From contig NZ_PGUY01000028.1 in NCBI RefSeq assembly GCF_002863585.1, forward strand, positions 1 through 62,880: DNA of 62,880 nt, in the 5' to 3' direction. Shown piece after piece: positions 28,090 to 37,230 of this stretch. Made by a program: the position numbers and the translations under genes. Every line of letters begins with the position of its first letter. Position 1 is the first letter of the stretch. The DNA comes from Peribacillus deserti (lineage in GTDB: Bacteria; Bacillota; Bacilli; Bacillales; DSM-1321). The notes under the pieces were generated by a model, which had not been told where the DNA came from, searched no databases, and saw nothing but the letters and a program-made list of their open reading frames with translations.

Positions 28090-31000
28090 TTAAGATTGAA
28101 CAAGTTCCTTCGATTCGTGCAGTCTGACAGATACCAGTTTAGAAACTCCTGATTCCTGCATGGTTACACCATAAAGGACATCCGCTTCCTCCATTGTACC
28201 TTTTCTATGTGTGATCACAATGAATTGAGTTTCTTCGCTGAATTTCTTTAAGTACTGGCTGAAACGATATACGTTTGCATCATCTAAAGCTGCTTCTACC
28301 TCATCTAATATACAGAATGGCACTGGCCTTACTTTTAAGATCGCAAATAAAAGTGCAATAGCTGTTAACGCCCGTTCTCCGCCTGATAGCAGCCCTAAAT
28401 TCTGAAGCTTCTTTCCTGGGGGCTGGGCCACAATCTCAACGCCGGTGCTAAGCAGATTTTGCGGATCGGTCAGCTTCAGCTCGGCCCTTCCGCCTCCAAA
28501 CAGCGCCGGAAATACCTCTGCGAACTGATCTTTAACAGCATAAAAAGTAGAGTGGAATCTTCGTTTCATTTCTTCATCCATCTCACCAATCACCTGGAAT
28601 AAAGTATCCTTGGCTTCCTGCAGGTCATTTTTTTGCTCCAGAAGAAATTCATACCTTTCTGAAACTCTTGCATATTCATCAATCGCCCCGATATTGACCG
28701 GCTCGAGCTCTTCGATTGCCATTTTGATCAGCTTCACTTTTTTCCTTGCCTCTTCAGCAGGGATCGCAAGCGGATGGTTTTCTTTTGCAGCTTCAAACGA
28801 CAGTGTATATTCTTTCTGCAGATGTACGAGCTTGTTATCGAGTTCTACATCCAGTCTGTTAAGCTTAACTTCTTCATCCTTAAGGGCTTCTGTCAACCCT
28901 TTATACTGGCGTTTCAGTTCTTTCAATTCTGTTTCATCAGCTTCCAGGGCGGTATGGAGATTAAGTCTTTCCTGCCTTCTCTCTGATATTAGCTTTATCG
29001 TTTCATTCTTTTCTAGAAGCTTAAGCTTTGCCGCTTCCTCCAGCTGATTTTCTCCGCTGAAGTCATTTTCCATTTCGTTTTGCAGCAGTGCCAGATCCTC
29101 AGAGTACTCCGCATATTTCTCTTTCAAGCTCGCTATCTCTTTAATAATTCTATTGAACGTATCTCTTTGATACTGAAGCTGTTCTTTCTTGGTAGCCAGC
29201 TCAATTTTAAGCTCGTTCAGTTCCTCAGATAAAGCTTCCCGGGAGACAGCCTGGTTTTGTTTTTGCTCAGTCAGCATCGTTATTTCAGCATTTAACGCAC
29301 TGATCTCTTCCTCACAGGAAGCAATCAGCTTATTGACTTCCTGAAGGCGGTTTGTCCTTGCATCCTTTTCTTCCTGCGCTGACATTTTTTCCAGATCGTA
29401 AACGGAAAGACGGTCATTTATATTCTTTTCCTGAACCTCTACCTCACGGATTTCCCCTTTTAAGGACTGCTCTGAAAGCCGGAGCTTTTCGCCGTTTGTA
29501 CGGATTTCCTCGAGGTGATTCTCCTCCGCTTGTACATCACTTTTCAAGACCTTCACATGCTTTTCAAGCTTGGACGTTTTTTCTTCCATTTCGAAAAGCT
29601 TATTCTTAAGGTCTTCCAGTTCTCCTTTTCTGGATAAAAGGGAAGCATTTTTCTGCTTAACAGCTCCCCCGGTCATCGAACCTCCAGGATTTACCACATC
29701 TCCATCCAAAGTAACAAACCGGTAACGGTGGCCGGTGAGCTTTGCAAGCTCATTTGCCCCTTTTAAATCGGTCGTGATCACAATCGATCCTAAGAGGCTG
29801 CCTATTACAGACTCATATTTAGGGTCATAGGAAATCAAGGAAGACGCTGCCCCAACAAACGATGGTGAACCCTGCAGCTGTTGTATGACAGAATACGGTA
29901 TCGTTTTCCCTCTAATTGCCGTCATAGGTAAAAAGGTCGCCCGGCCATAGGAGTTCTTCTTCAAGAAGCCGATGGCATTTCTTGCATGTCCTTCATCCCC
30001 TACAACCACGTGCTGGGCAGCACCGCCAAGGGCGATTTCAATGGCTGTCTGGTATTCCCTCGGCACTTGGACGAGCTCCGCCACCGCACCTTCGATCCCC
30101 TGGAGAACCGTGTGTTTAGCCTTTAGAATCTCCTTTACACCCTGGAAAAACCCAGCATAATCTTCTTCCATTTCTTCAAGCATTTCTTTTCTGGATTTGG
30201 CCTGCTGAAGATATTGGAAAGCCTGGTAAAGAGTTTTTTCTTGTTTTTGATAATTGTTTTTCAGATTTTCTAATTTATGCTGCTGGTTTCTGAACGAATG
30301 GATCTGCTCTTCCATGATTGTCTGAAGTGCGGCTAATTCACCAGTAAGCCTGGTCTTTATTTCATGAATCCTGGTTCGCTCTGCCAGATGCTTCGCATTC
30401 TCTTCATCCAGCCGGCTGGTTCTTGTGCCAGCTTGGCGGAGCTGCTGTTCGATAAGCTGATACTCATTTTTCGCAGCAGCCTGCTTATTGAGCCAATCGA
30501 TATAATCACTTTTTAGTGCCTCGATCGTTTCTTCTATATTTACTTTTAGCAGCGACATTTCTTTTTGTTTCTCGTTCAATTGAATCTGCAGCTCTTTTGT
30601 AGCTGTTTCAAGCTCTGTTAAGGAATGTTTCTCGTTTTTTTCTTCTTTATCTAACACTTGGAGCCTTTCAAAAGCCTCATCTTTTGCCTTTACTAATTGT
30701 TCTTTATTTTGGGCAGCATTTTTCTTTCTTTCCTTTAGTACCTCTTTGCGTCCTTCCAGCTTCTCCAATTCCTCACTTACATGGAGCAGTACATCTTGTA
30801 GTGAATTAATCGATTCATCAAGAGCTGTCATTTGATCCCAGCACTGTTCCACCAGCGCTTCTTTCTTTTGAAGCTCCGCATTCGATTTCAGTTCAAGGTC
30901 TTTGTGCTGTTCGTATTCACGGGATAAGCTTTCCCACTTTTTATGGAGCGATTCGATTTCAAGAACGGTTAAACTCACTTCGAATTGCTTCAAATCTTCT

Positions 31001-31656
31001 TTTTTCTCTAAGTATTCCTTCGCTATGGACGCCTGGATCTTTAACGGCTCAACCTGGCTTTCAAGCTCATGGATGATATCCTGCACTCTGTTCAGGTTGT
31101 CCTGTGTTTCGAATAACTTATGTTCAGCTTTTTTCTTCCTGTTTTTATACTTGAGCACTCCAGCCGCCTCTTCAAATATAGAGCGTCTTTCCTCAGGCTT
31201 GCTGCTCAATATTTCTTCGACTTTCCCCTGGCTTATAATGGAGAATGCCTCTTTTCCGAGACCGGAATCCAAAAACAGGTCAATAATATCTTTCAGCCGG
31301 CATGGTTGTTTATTGATAAAGAATTCACTGTCCCCTGATCGGAACACCCTTCTTGTTACACTTATTTCCTGGTAATCAAGCGGAAGGAAATGCTCTTCAT
31401 TATCCAGAGTCAGCGTTACTTCCGCAAAATTCAATGCTTTCCGGGAATCGCTTCCTGCAAAGATGATATCCTCCATCTTGCCGCCGCGAAGCGATTTAGC
31501 CGATTGCTCCCCCAGCACCCAGCGAATGGCATCAATGATATTGCTCTTCCCGCTTCCGTTCGGACCCACTACCGCCGTTACACCCGGTACAAACTCTACC
31601 CCTATCCGTTCGGCAAAGGATTTAAAACCTACTACGTCCAACCTTTTGAGGAACAT
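28090..31656 (-). CDS. smc: Chromosome segregation ATPase SMC
   Basis: 1188 residues, typical length. Walker A GPNGSGKSN is near residue 32. Two long coiled-coil arms flank the hinge (about 500-680; GAVAELVQVP, GGSMTGGAVKQK). The C-terminal half of the ATPase has the LLSGGERALTAIALLF signature and Walker B FCILDEVEAALDD. With ScpA and ScpB it forms the condensin that individualises origins. AAAGGAGG precedes the ATG. Intact, no frameshift seen. Confidence 0.98.
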   Translation of the reverse strand: MFLKRLDVVGFKSFAERIGVEFVPGVTAVVGPNGSGKSNIIDAIRWVLGEQSAKSLRGGKMEDIIFAGSDSRKALNFAEVTLTLDNEEHFLPLDYQEISVTRRVFRSGDSEFFINKQPCRLKDIIDLFLDSGLGKEAFSIISQGKVEEILSSKPEERRSIFEEAAGVLKYKNRKKKAEHKLFETQDNLNRVQDIIHELESQVEPLKIQASIAKEYLEKKEDLKQFEVSLTVLEIESLHKKWESLSREYEQHKDLELKSNAELQKKEALVEQCWDQMTALDESINSLQDVLLHVSEELEKLEGRKEVLKERKKNAAQNKEQLVKAKDEAFERLQVLDKEEKNEKHSLTELETATKELQIQLNEKQKEMSLLKVNIEETIEALKSDYIDWLNKQAAAKNEYQLIEQQLRQAGTRTSRLDEENAKHLAERTRIHEIKTRLTGELAALQTIMEEQIHSFRNQQHKLENLKNNYQKQEKTLYQAFQYLQQAKSRKEMLEEMEEDYAGFFQGVKEILKAKHTVLQGIEGAVAELVQVPREYQTAIEIALGGAAQHVVVGDEGHARNAIGFLKKNSYGRATFLPMTAIRGKTIPYSVIQQLQGSPSFVGAASSLISYDPKYESVIGSLLGSIVITTDLKGANELAKLTGHRYRFVTLDGDVVNPGGSMTGGAVKQKNASLLSRKGELEDLKNKLFEMEEKTSKLEKHVKVLKSDVQAEENHLEEIRTNGEKLRLSEQSLKGEIREVEVQEKNINDRLSVYDLEKMSAQEEKDARTNRLQEVNKLIASCEEEISALNAEITMLTEQKQNQAVSREALSEELNELKIELATKKEQLQYQRDTFNRIIKEIASLKEKYAEYSEDLALLQNEMENDFSGENQLEEAAKLKLLEKNETIKLISERRQERLNLHTALEADETELKELKRQYKGLTEALKDEEVKLNRLDVELDNKLVHLQKEYTLSFEAAKENHPLAIPAEEARKKVKLIKMAIEELEPVNIGAIDEYARVSERYEFLLEQKNDLQEAKDTLFQVIGEMDEEMKRRFHSTFYAVKDQFAEVFPALFGGGRAELKLTDPQNLLSTGVEIVAQPPGKKLQNLGLLSGGERALTAIALLFAILKVRPVPFCILDEVEAALDDANVYRFSQYLKKFSEETQFIVITHRKGTMEEADVLYGVTMQESGVSKLVSVRLHESKELVQS

Positions 31657-31692
31657 ACCATTTCCTCCTTTATGTCAAATTTCTTATGTCTA

Positions 31693-32424
31693 TTACTTGC
31701 TGTCTTTTAATTTTCTAAGTGCTTCCTGTGCTGCCCGCTGTTCCGCTTCCTTTTTAGACCTGCCTGATCCAGTTCCAAGCTCTTCACCGCTTAATAATAC
31801 GGTTGAAACGAACTCCCGGTTATGGGCTGGTCCTTTTTCATGCAGGATTTTATATTCCAGATTACCTGTACCATCCCGCTGGATTAACTCCTGCAGCTGA
31901 CTTTTATAGTCCATCACATGAGAAAAAGCACCCTCATTGATTTTAGGGAACACTGTCTTTTCTAAGAATTGCACAACTGTTTCAAGGCCTTGATCCAAAT
32001 ACAGTGCGCCGATAAATGCTTCAAAAACATCGGCCAGAAGCGCTGGTCTTGTGCGGCCTCCTGTCATTTCTTCCCCTTTCCCGAGCAGGATCATTTCTCC
32101 AAAAGAAAGATCATTAGCAAAACCGACAAGAGATGGTTCACATACAATAGCTGCACGCAGTTTAGTAAGTTCTCCCTCTGACATGGTCGCGTATTTATTG
32201 AACAAATATTTAGAAACAGTCAATTCGAGCACAGCGTCACCTAAAAACTCAAGCCTCTCATTATCCTCATACGGCTTGCGGCGATGCTCATTCACATAAG
32301 ATGAATGGGTAAATGCCTGTTTTAAAAGCGGTTCATTTGTAAACTGTATTTCAAGCCGATCCTGAAAGTTTTTAAAAATGAACTCTTTTGATGATGTTTT
32401 ATATTTCCTGCCATTCCTTCTCAT
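31693..32424 (-). CDS. rnc: Ribonuclease III
   Basis: 243 residues. The catalytic motif [13 protein letters not shown] and the acidic [13 protein letters not shown] segment are followed by a C-terminal dsRNA-binding domain (about 168-240; [28 protein letters not shown]). It cleaves double-stranded RNA and processes rRNA and scRNA. The chosen start is ATG at 32424 behind GGCGGAGGATTCT; a TTG five codons upstream is in frame. Two hairpins, one with a 23-bp stem, lie upstream between acpP and rnc. Confidence 0.96.
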   Translation of the reverse strand: MRRNGRKYKTSSKEFIFKNFQDRLEIQFTNEPLLKQAFTHSSYVNEHRRKPYEDNERLEFLGDAVLELTVSKYLFNKYATMSEGELTKLRAAIVCEPSLVGFANDLSFGEMILLGKGEEMTGGRTRPALLADVFEAFIGALYLDQGLETVVQFLEKTVFPKINEGAFSHVMDYKSQLQELIQRDGTGNLEYKILHEKGPAHNREFVSTVLLSGEELGTGSGRSKKEAEQRAAQEALRKLKDSK

Positions 32425-32498
32425 AGAATCCTCCGCCAATGTAAAGAATCAAATCCTTATAACTAATTTTCCATAATTGCTTGTAAAAAACCAAAGAA

Positions 32499-32517
32499 AC
32501 TTGGCCCGCAGCCAAGT
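32499..32517 (-). terminator. Hairpin with T-rich tail upstream of rnc
   Basis: ACTTGGC and GCCAAGT are perfect 7-bp arms around a 5-nt loop. On the minus strand TTCTTTGGTTTTTT follows. It looks like a second intrinsic terminator or attenuator between acpP and rnc. Confidence 0.6.
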
Positions 32518-32520
32518 TAC

Positions 32521-32569
32521 GTAGTGCTTTTATTCACTTTTAACGTTTAAAAGCGAATAAAAGCACTAC
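32521..32569 (-). other. Long 23-bp inverted repeat between acpP and rnc
   Basis: GTAGTGCTTTTATTC (32521-32535) mirrors GAATAAAAGCACTAC (32555-32569). Inside, CTTTTAA mirrors TTAAAAG around a 3-nt loop. The one imperfect position is a G-U pair in minus-strand RNA but an A-C mismatch in plus-strand RNA. The stem is therefore continuous only in the sense transcript of acpP/rnc. Confidence 0.8.
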
Positions 32570-32583
32570 ACTATCAGATAATT

Positions 32584-32617
32584 TGAAAGAAAGCTCCGTA
32601 TTTTACGGAGCTTTCTT
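32584..32617 (-). terminator. Terminator after acpP
   Basis: Perfect 14-bp arms AAGAAAGCTCCGTA and TACGGAGCTTTCTT around a 3-nt loop. On the minus strand the stem ends in a T-rich tail. It ends the fapR-plsX-fabD-fabG-acpP transcript. Confidence 0.8.
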
Positions 32618-32637
32618 AAGTCATTCTAGAAACCGGA

Positions 32638-32871
32638 TTACATAGTGCTTTGTATGTAATTCACAGCGTCTCCAACTGTGACGATCTTTTCTGCGTCATC
32701 ATCTGAAATTTCCATTCCAAATTCATCTTCAAGTTCCATAACCAACTCAACTACATCAAGGGAATCGGCACCAAGATCGTCTTTGAAAGAAGCTTCGAGT
32801 TTTACTTCTGACTCATCGACTCCTAAACGGTCAACGACAATCTTTGTTACGCGTTCAAGTACTTCTGCCAT
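32638..32871 (-). CDS. acpP: Acyl carrier protein
   Basis: 77 residues. Ser37 in [16 protein letters not shown] is the site for the phosphopantetheine arm. The protein is strongly acidic. It carries growing acyl chains in fatty-acid synthesis and is the acyl donor for PlsX. The ATG at 32871 follows GGGGAGGTGAATAAT; a GTG three codons upstream lies inside that ribosome site and is rejected. Last gene of the FapR-controlled group. Confidence 0.98.
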   Translation of the reverse strand: MAEVLERVTKIVVDRLGVDESEVKLEASFKDDLGADSLDVVELVMELEDEFGMEISDDDAEKIVTVGDAVNYIQSTM

Positions 32872-32961
32872 ATTATTCACCTCCCCTCAAGTCATTATAG
32901 AGTATTTTGTTTAAATAATAAATCCTTATTTGGGCAAGAAAAAGGATTTACCTGAGTTTTT

Positions 32962-33705
32962 TTACATGACCATGCCGCCATCCACATGAAGTGTCTGCCC
33001 TGTCATATACGCACTGTCATCCGATGCCAGGAAAACCGCCACTTTTGCTATATCAGAGGGATCTCCAAGTCTTGCCAGCGGAATCTGCGCAAGCATCGCA
33101 TTCTTTGTTTCTTCCGTTAGTTTATCAGTCATATCTGTAGAAATAAACCCTGGAGCCAGAGCATTAACCAAAATTCCTCTTGGTGCAAGCTCTTTTGCTG
33201 AAGTTTTTGTCAATCCGATGACTCCAGCCTTTGCAGCCACATAATTCGCCTGGCCAGCGTTCCCGCTTACACCAACGATGGAAGCTACATTAATAATACG
33301 CCCGGATCTCTGCTTCATCATCGGACGTGATACAGCCTTGGTACATAAGAAGACACCCTTCAGGTTGATGTTGATCACATCGTCCCATTCATCTTCCTTC
33401 ATCCGCATTAACAGATTATCTTTCGTGATACCGGCATTGTTGACGAGGATATCTACTCTGCCGAATCGCTCAGTTGTCTGCTTAACCATATCACTTACAG
33501 CTTCCGCATTTGAAACATCACATTGAATGGCAAAAGCATCTCTGCCCATAGCCTTAATTTCTTCAACTACTTCAAGCGCCTTTGCTTCACTTCCAGCATA
33601 GTTAACAGCAACGTTCGCGCCGGCCCTTGCCATTTCAAGAGCAATTTCTCTGCCGATTCCCCGAGAGGCACCGGTGATCAGCACATTCTTATCTGCTAAT
33701 TTCAT
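32962..33705 (-). CDS. fabG: 3-oxoacyl-[ACP] reductase FabG
   Basis: 247 residues, a classical short-chain dehydrogenase. NADP-binding TGASRGIG is at 11-18, and the catalytic residues are Ser142, Tyr155 and Lys159 (NYVAAKAG). It reduces 3-oxoacyl-ACP in each elongation cycle. Its ATG overlaps the fabD stop by 4 bp and TAAGGGGGAAT lies in the end of fabD, so translation is coupled. Confidence 0.97.
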   Translation of the reverse strand: MKLADKNVLITGASRGIGREIALEMARAGANVAVNYAGSEAKALEVVEEIKAMGRDAFAIQCDVSNAEAVSDMVKQTTERFGRVDILVNNAGITKDNLLMRMKEDEWDDVININLKGVFLCTKAVSRPMMKQRSGRIINVASIVGVSGNAGQANYVAAKAGVIGLTKTSAKELAPRGILVNALAPGFISTDMTDKLTEETKNAMLAQIPLARLGDPSDIAKVAVFLASDDSAYMTGQTLHVDGGMVM

Positions 33706-34649
33706 TCAGTATTCCCCCTTAACGCTTCCAGCGTTTTTCCTAATGTTTCTGAATCGCTGATAGCATACACTTTAGCTTGGCGGTCAATTTTTTTAATTAA
33801 GCCGGATAAAACTTTGCCCGGACCGATCTCGATAAATGTATCCACTCCGGAAGCCAGCATCGTCCGCACGGAATCCTCCCATAGGACCGGTGAATACAAC
33901 TGCTCAATTAAGCGCCCTTTTATTTCATCCGGGGATGTCATCGGTTTTGAAGTAACATTTGAAATGACAGGCACATCCGCCTCTGAAATATGTATGTTTT
34001 CAAGAATTTCTTTAAATCTATCAGCAGCCGGCTGCATTAACTCAGAGTGGAACGGTCCGCTCACTTCTAAAGGAATCACCCTTTTAGCACCCTGTTCCTT
34101 AGCAAGCTCCCCTGCCTTCAGGACTCCTTCAGCTGTTCCGGAAATTACAATCTGGCCTGGACAGTTGATGTTGGCCAACTGAACAGAATGACCTTCGCTG
34201 GTAACGGTCTCTGTAACAGAGGCAAGTTTTTCGCGATCCATGCCAAGTACCGCTGCCATAGAACCCTGTCCATTCGGCACAGCTTCCTCCATGAATTCGC
34301 CTCTTTTACGCACCGCGTAAACCGCATCGCTGTAAGAAAGTGCACCGGATGCCACAAGAGCAGAATACTCGCCCAGACTGTGGCCTGCTGTAAAATCAGG
34401 GCTTATGCCTGCATCCTTCAGCACTTCTAGAATGGCTGTACTAACTGTTAATAATGCAGGCTGTGCATTCGTTGTTTTTGTCAGTTCTTCCTGAGGCCCA
34501 TTAAAGATTAACTGTGTCAGCGGTAAGCCTAATTTCTTATCTGCTTCGTCAAATATCTTTTGTGCCTGTTCATGGCTTTCGTACATCTCTTTCCCCATGC
34601 CTGCTGCCTGTGAACCTTGTCCCGGGAAGACAAACGCTATTTTACCCAT
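33702..34649 (-). CDS. fabD: Malonyl-CoA:ACP transacylase FabD
   Basis: 315 residues. The nucleophile Ser91 lies in [10 protein letters not shown], and the catalytic His in [20 protein letters not shown] is at the N-terminus. It loads malonyl groups onto ACP. CAGGAGG precedes the ATG. It lies 18 bp after plsX and overlaps fabG. Confidence 0.98.
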   Translation of the reverse strand: MGKIAFVFPGQGSQAAGMGKEMYESHEQAQKIFDEADKKLGLPLTQLIFNGPQEELTKTTNAQPALLTVSTAILEVLKDAGISPDFTAGHSLGEYSALVASGALSYSDAVYAVRKRGEFMEEAVPNGQGSMAAVLGMDREKLASVTETVTSEGHSVQLANINCPGQIVISGTAEGVLKAGELAKEQGAKRVIPLEVSGPFHSELMQPAADRFKEILENIHISEADVPVISNVTSKPMTSPDEIKGRLIEQLYSPVLWEDSVRTMLASGVDTFIEIGPGKVLSGLIKKIDRQAKVYAISDSETLGKTLEALRGNTE

Positions 34650-34667
34650 AAAAAATCCTCCTGTCTG

Positions 34668-35651
34668 CTATGGTCTCTCTATCATGGAACGGATAGTGCC
34701 GCTCACGTCATTCTGTACCATTTCCCTTGCCTGCCGCACTGCATTGTAAATGGCGTTCGCATCAGAAGAACCGTGAGCTTTAATGACGGGTGCCTTTAAT
34801 CCGAATAACCCTGCCCCTCCGTACTCGGAGTAATCTAATTTATTTTTCAGCTGTTTAAATTCCGGTTTTAACACACCAGCAGCAAGCTTGCTTTTCAGAT
34901 TGCTCATCAGTGCCGTTTTCAACATGGTAAACATGCCAAGGGCAGTGCCTTCTATAGTTTTAAGGACCATATTGCCTGTGAACCCATCCGTAATAACAAT
35001 ATCTGCAACACCATCAAGCAAGTCCCTGGCTTCCACATTGCCGACGAAATTTAAATTTGTATCTTTTAATAAAAGAAATGCCTGTCTCGTCAGCTCATTC
35101 CCTTTTTTCTCTTCAGTGCCGATATTAAGCAGGCCGACTCGGGGCTTGGCAATCCCGCGTACCTTTTCGGCATAAGCCGATCCCATAAAAGCATACTGCA
35201 CTAAATGTTCTGGTTTCGCATCGGCATTCGCTCCGACGTCAAGAAGAACAAAGCCTGTTCCGTCTATCGTTGGAAGCGTAGGCGATAGGGCCGGCCTCTC
35301 AATCCCCTCAATCCGGCCGACAACAAAAAGCCCTGCAGCCATTAAGGCCCCAGTATTCCCTGCCGAAATACATGCGTCCGCCCTTCCGTCGCTCACAGCC
35401 TGGGCAGCAAGCACCATTGAAGAGTTCTTCTTTCTCCGGACAGCCCGTACTGGCTCGTCCGTAGGCAGAATTTCTTCATCTGCATGAATAATTTCAATGC
35501 GCTCGTTAGTTGTAAGATGCTCACGTATCGCTCCTTCATTCCCGTATAGCTGAATCGTGATATCCGGGAAGGTCTGGACAGCTTTAACGGCGCCTAGTAC
35601 AATTTCCTTCGGAGCATGGTCCCCGCCCATGGCGTCAATCGAAATCCTCAT
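34668..35651 (-). CDS. plsX: Phosphate acyltransferase PlsX
   Basis: 327 residues from the ATG at 35651 ([17 protein letters not shown]). It converts acyl-ACP to acyl-phosphate, the first step toward phosphatidic acid with PlsY. The frame is open 22 codons upstream inside fapR, but AAAAGGATG gives the right 8-bp spacing only to the ATG at 35651, one base past the fapR stop. Confidence 0.97.
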   Translation of the reverse strand: MRISIDAMGGDHAPKEIVLGAVKAVQTFPDITIQLYGNEGAIREHLTTNERIEIIHADEEILPTDEPVRAVRRKKNSSMVLAAQAVSDGRADACISAGNTGALMAAGLFVVGRIEGIERPALSPTLPTIDGTGFVLLDVGANADAKPEHLVQYAFMGSAYAEKVRGIAKPRVGLLNIGTEEKKGNELTRQAFLLLKDTNLNFVGNVEARDLLDGVADIVITDGFTGNMVLKTIEGTALGMFTMLKTALMSNLKSKLAAGVLKPEFKQLKNKLDYSEYGGAGLFGLKAPVIKAHGSSDANAIYNAVRQAREMVQNDVSGTIRSMIERP

Positions 35652-35652
35652 A

Positions 35653-36228
35653 TTATACATCCTTTTCGTCAAGATTAGAGCGGTACATTTCAAACTGGCC
35701 CTTAAATACCATCTCATGGCCTACAAAACTCTTTACTTCAACCAGCGTTCTGCCAGAAGCGCCTACATCCGTTACCCGCGCTTTTGCCACTACACGCTCA
35801 TGTTCCCTTACCTGCCGTGTGAAATGAATATGGGCTTTCGCTGTCAAAGCCAATTCATCATTAATAACAGCAACCGCAAGAGAGTTTGCTTGCGCAAACA
35901 GATGATGGCCCCTGGCAATGCCATTTCTCTTAAACACATGCTCGTGCTTCACATCAAAAATAGAAATAGCATTGTGATCTAACTCTATATCAATAATCTC
36001 ACCGATAATTTCATCAATTGGCAAGGCTTTAATTTCATCACTTAAATGGTTCTCAGCCACACTCTTAATTCGTTCCCGCAGCTCGGGTATCGATAATTCA
36101 AGCCGGTCTAGCCGAATCGTCTGCACACTAACTGCAAACTTATCAGCCAGTTCCTCATCAGTTACAAACGGATTCTCCCCAATAGTCTCCACCAGCATCT
36201 GCTGGCGCTCCTTTTTACTACGTCGCAT
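35653..36228 (-). CDS. fapR: Fatty-acid and phospholipid synthesis repressor FapR
   Basis: 191 residues from the ATG at 36228 ([12 protein letters not shown], as in B. subtilis). An N-terminal helix-turn-helix (about 20-50; [20 protein letters not shown]) is followed by a hot-dog domain (about 75-190) that binds malonyl-CoA. Malonyl-CoA releases FapR from DNA. An ATG five codons upstream is in frame and cannot be excluded. A FapR operator lies in its own promoter, so the operon is self-regulated. Confidence 0.97.
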   Translation of the reverse strand: MRRSKKERQQMLVETIGENPFVTDEELADKFAVSVQTIRLDRLELSIPELRERIKSVAENHLSDEIKALPIDEIIGEIIDIELDHNAISIFDVKHEHVFKRNGIARGHHLFAQANSLAVAVINDELALTAKAHIHFTRQVREHERVVAKARVTDVGASGRTLVEVKSFVGHEMVFKGQFEMYRSNLDEKDV

Positions 36229-36250
36229 CCAAACCGTCACCATCCGAACT

Positions 36251-36269
36251 ATTATGACTAGGTACTAAT
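36251..36269 (-). promoter_or_regulatory. FapR operator
   Basis: The minus strand reads ATTAGTACCTAGTCATAAT, matching the known FapR box (TTAGTACCTRGTACTAA type). It lies just downstream of the -10 box, where FapR would block transcription until malonyl-CoA rises. Confidence 0.9.
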
Positions 36270-36272
36270 AGT

Positions 36273-36301
36273 AGTATATATATAGGAGAGAAAGAATGCA
36301 A
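36273..36301 (-). promoter_or_regulatory. Predicted σA promoter of the fapR operon
   Basis: Minus strand: -35 TTGCAT (36296-36301), 17-bp spacer, -10 TATACT (36273-36278). The -35 box ends 5 bp from the first modular repeat copy. Confidence 0.82.
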
Positions 36302-36306
36302 TTATA

Positions 36307-36862
36307 AAAGCGGAAAGCGGTGCCTTCTAACTTTAATTAGTTTTAGTTATCAATGTAGATCCGTCCAAGCGTAGACAATAAAACTACTAAGAAGGCAGAG
36401 ACCTGAAAAGCATAAGACTAGCAGGCCGTGAGAAGCGCTCTTTCTTCTCATGGACTGATTGGCTTATGACTCGAATGTCTCAGCTTGCAGCTGGATACCA
36501 CTAGAAGCGGAGGACGGTGCCTTCAAATATAACTAAGTAAAAGTACAATGAAGAACTCCCTATAGCAATAATTGTAAATACTGTGGAAGGCAGACACCTG
36601 AAAGGCATAAGAAAACGGCAGCGAAAGGCTTTTGATGGCGATTGGCTTATGACCGAAGGTGTCAGTCCGCAGCTGGATACCACTAAAAGCGGAGGACGGT
36701 GCCTTTCACAGAAGAAGTATAGAAAGAACCATGAACCGAAAAACCAATTTAAAAGACCGTATGAATTGAAAGTCAGATACCTGACAGGCATTAGAAAAGC
36801 GGCAGCGAAAGGCAGTTCTTGCCTTTTGATGGCGATTGGCTTATAACCGAAGGTGTCTGTCC
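36307..36862 (+). repeat. Modular structured repeat, cluster B (three tandem copies)
   Basis: Three copies head to tail: about 36307-36502, 36503-36684 and 36685-36862. Each starts (A/G)AAGCGGA(A/G)(A/G)(A/G)CGGTGCC, has a unique AT-rich spacer of about 60-70 bp, then a GAAGGCAGACACC-like arm, CATAAGA, an internal hairpin, GGCTTATGAC and GGTGTC. The first two copies end with CAGCTGGATACCACTA joined to the next copy. The first copy has the TGAGAAG/CTTCTCA hairpin insert; the other two have the GGCAGCGAAAGGC insert. Short frames through it are chance ORFs. Confidence 0.85.
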
Positions 36863-37230
36863 TAATTCAAATAGTCTGATTGGCCCTCTGTAAATTAAAT
36901 TCATTACAAAATCAGCCTGCATTTTACCTTTGAGAGTGTGATTTAATTATTAAGAGTGTGATTTGAAATTTAAGAGTGGAGTTCAGATATTTAAGAGTGG
37001 AAATTCAAATTTAAGAGTGACATCTTTTTTTTAAGAGTGAGTATCATTTTATGACGGAAAGATTCGTTTGCTAAAATGGGTACACTCATATGATAGACGC
37101 AGTTTAAGAAAACATACTATTTTCACTTTATAATTGCCAGCGGCACACACAACAAAAAACAGCTCACCCCCGCCACCATTTGCCGGCATGACTATACCGC
37201 TCAAATGGATAATGAGAATAAGCTGCTTAA
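36863..37230. other. Intergenic region between recG and cluster B
   Basis: Holds the phased 20-bp array (36930-37039). The remaining bases, up to the recG stop, show no gene, and I found no convincing recG terminator. Confidence 0.5.
36930..37039 (+). repeat. Six-copy array of TTTAAGAGTG, 20-21 bp period
   Basis: (A/G)AGAGTG starts at 36932, 36952, 36972, 36993, 37013 and 37033, usually preceded by TTTA or ATTA. The intervals are 20, 20, 21, 20, 20 bp, about two DNA turns. The 10 bp between copies are not conserved. The period is not a multiple of three, so it is not coding. Confidence 0.85.

Noticed and set aside
32499-32617. Three hairpins after acpP as one composite terminator
   Set aside because: Only the first and third have T-rich tails on the sense strand. 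The middle one is AT-rich and long with no tail, so it is listed separately as a possible RNase III target.
36501-36846. Two opposing frames of 96 and 87 codons in cluster B
   Set aside because: They cross unit junctions and unique spacers. The frames are not kept in other copies, so they are chance ORFs.
36307-36862. CRISPR array
   Set aside because: Units of 180-200 bp with long conserved cores and few spacers do not fit CRISPR repeats, and no cas gene is in the window.
36930-37039. Tandem repeat as part of a repetitive protein gene
   Set aside because: The period alternates between 20 and 21 bp, which would break any reading frame.
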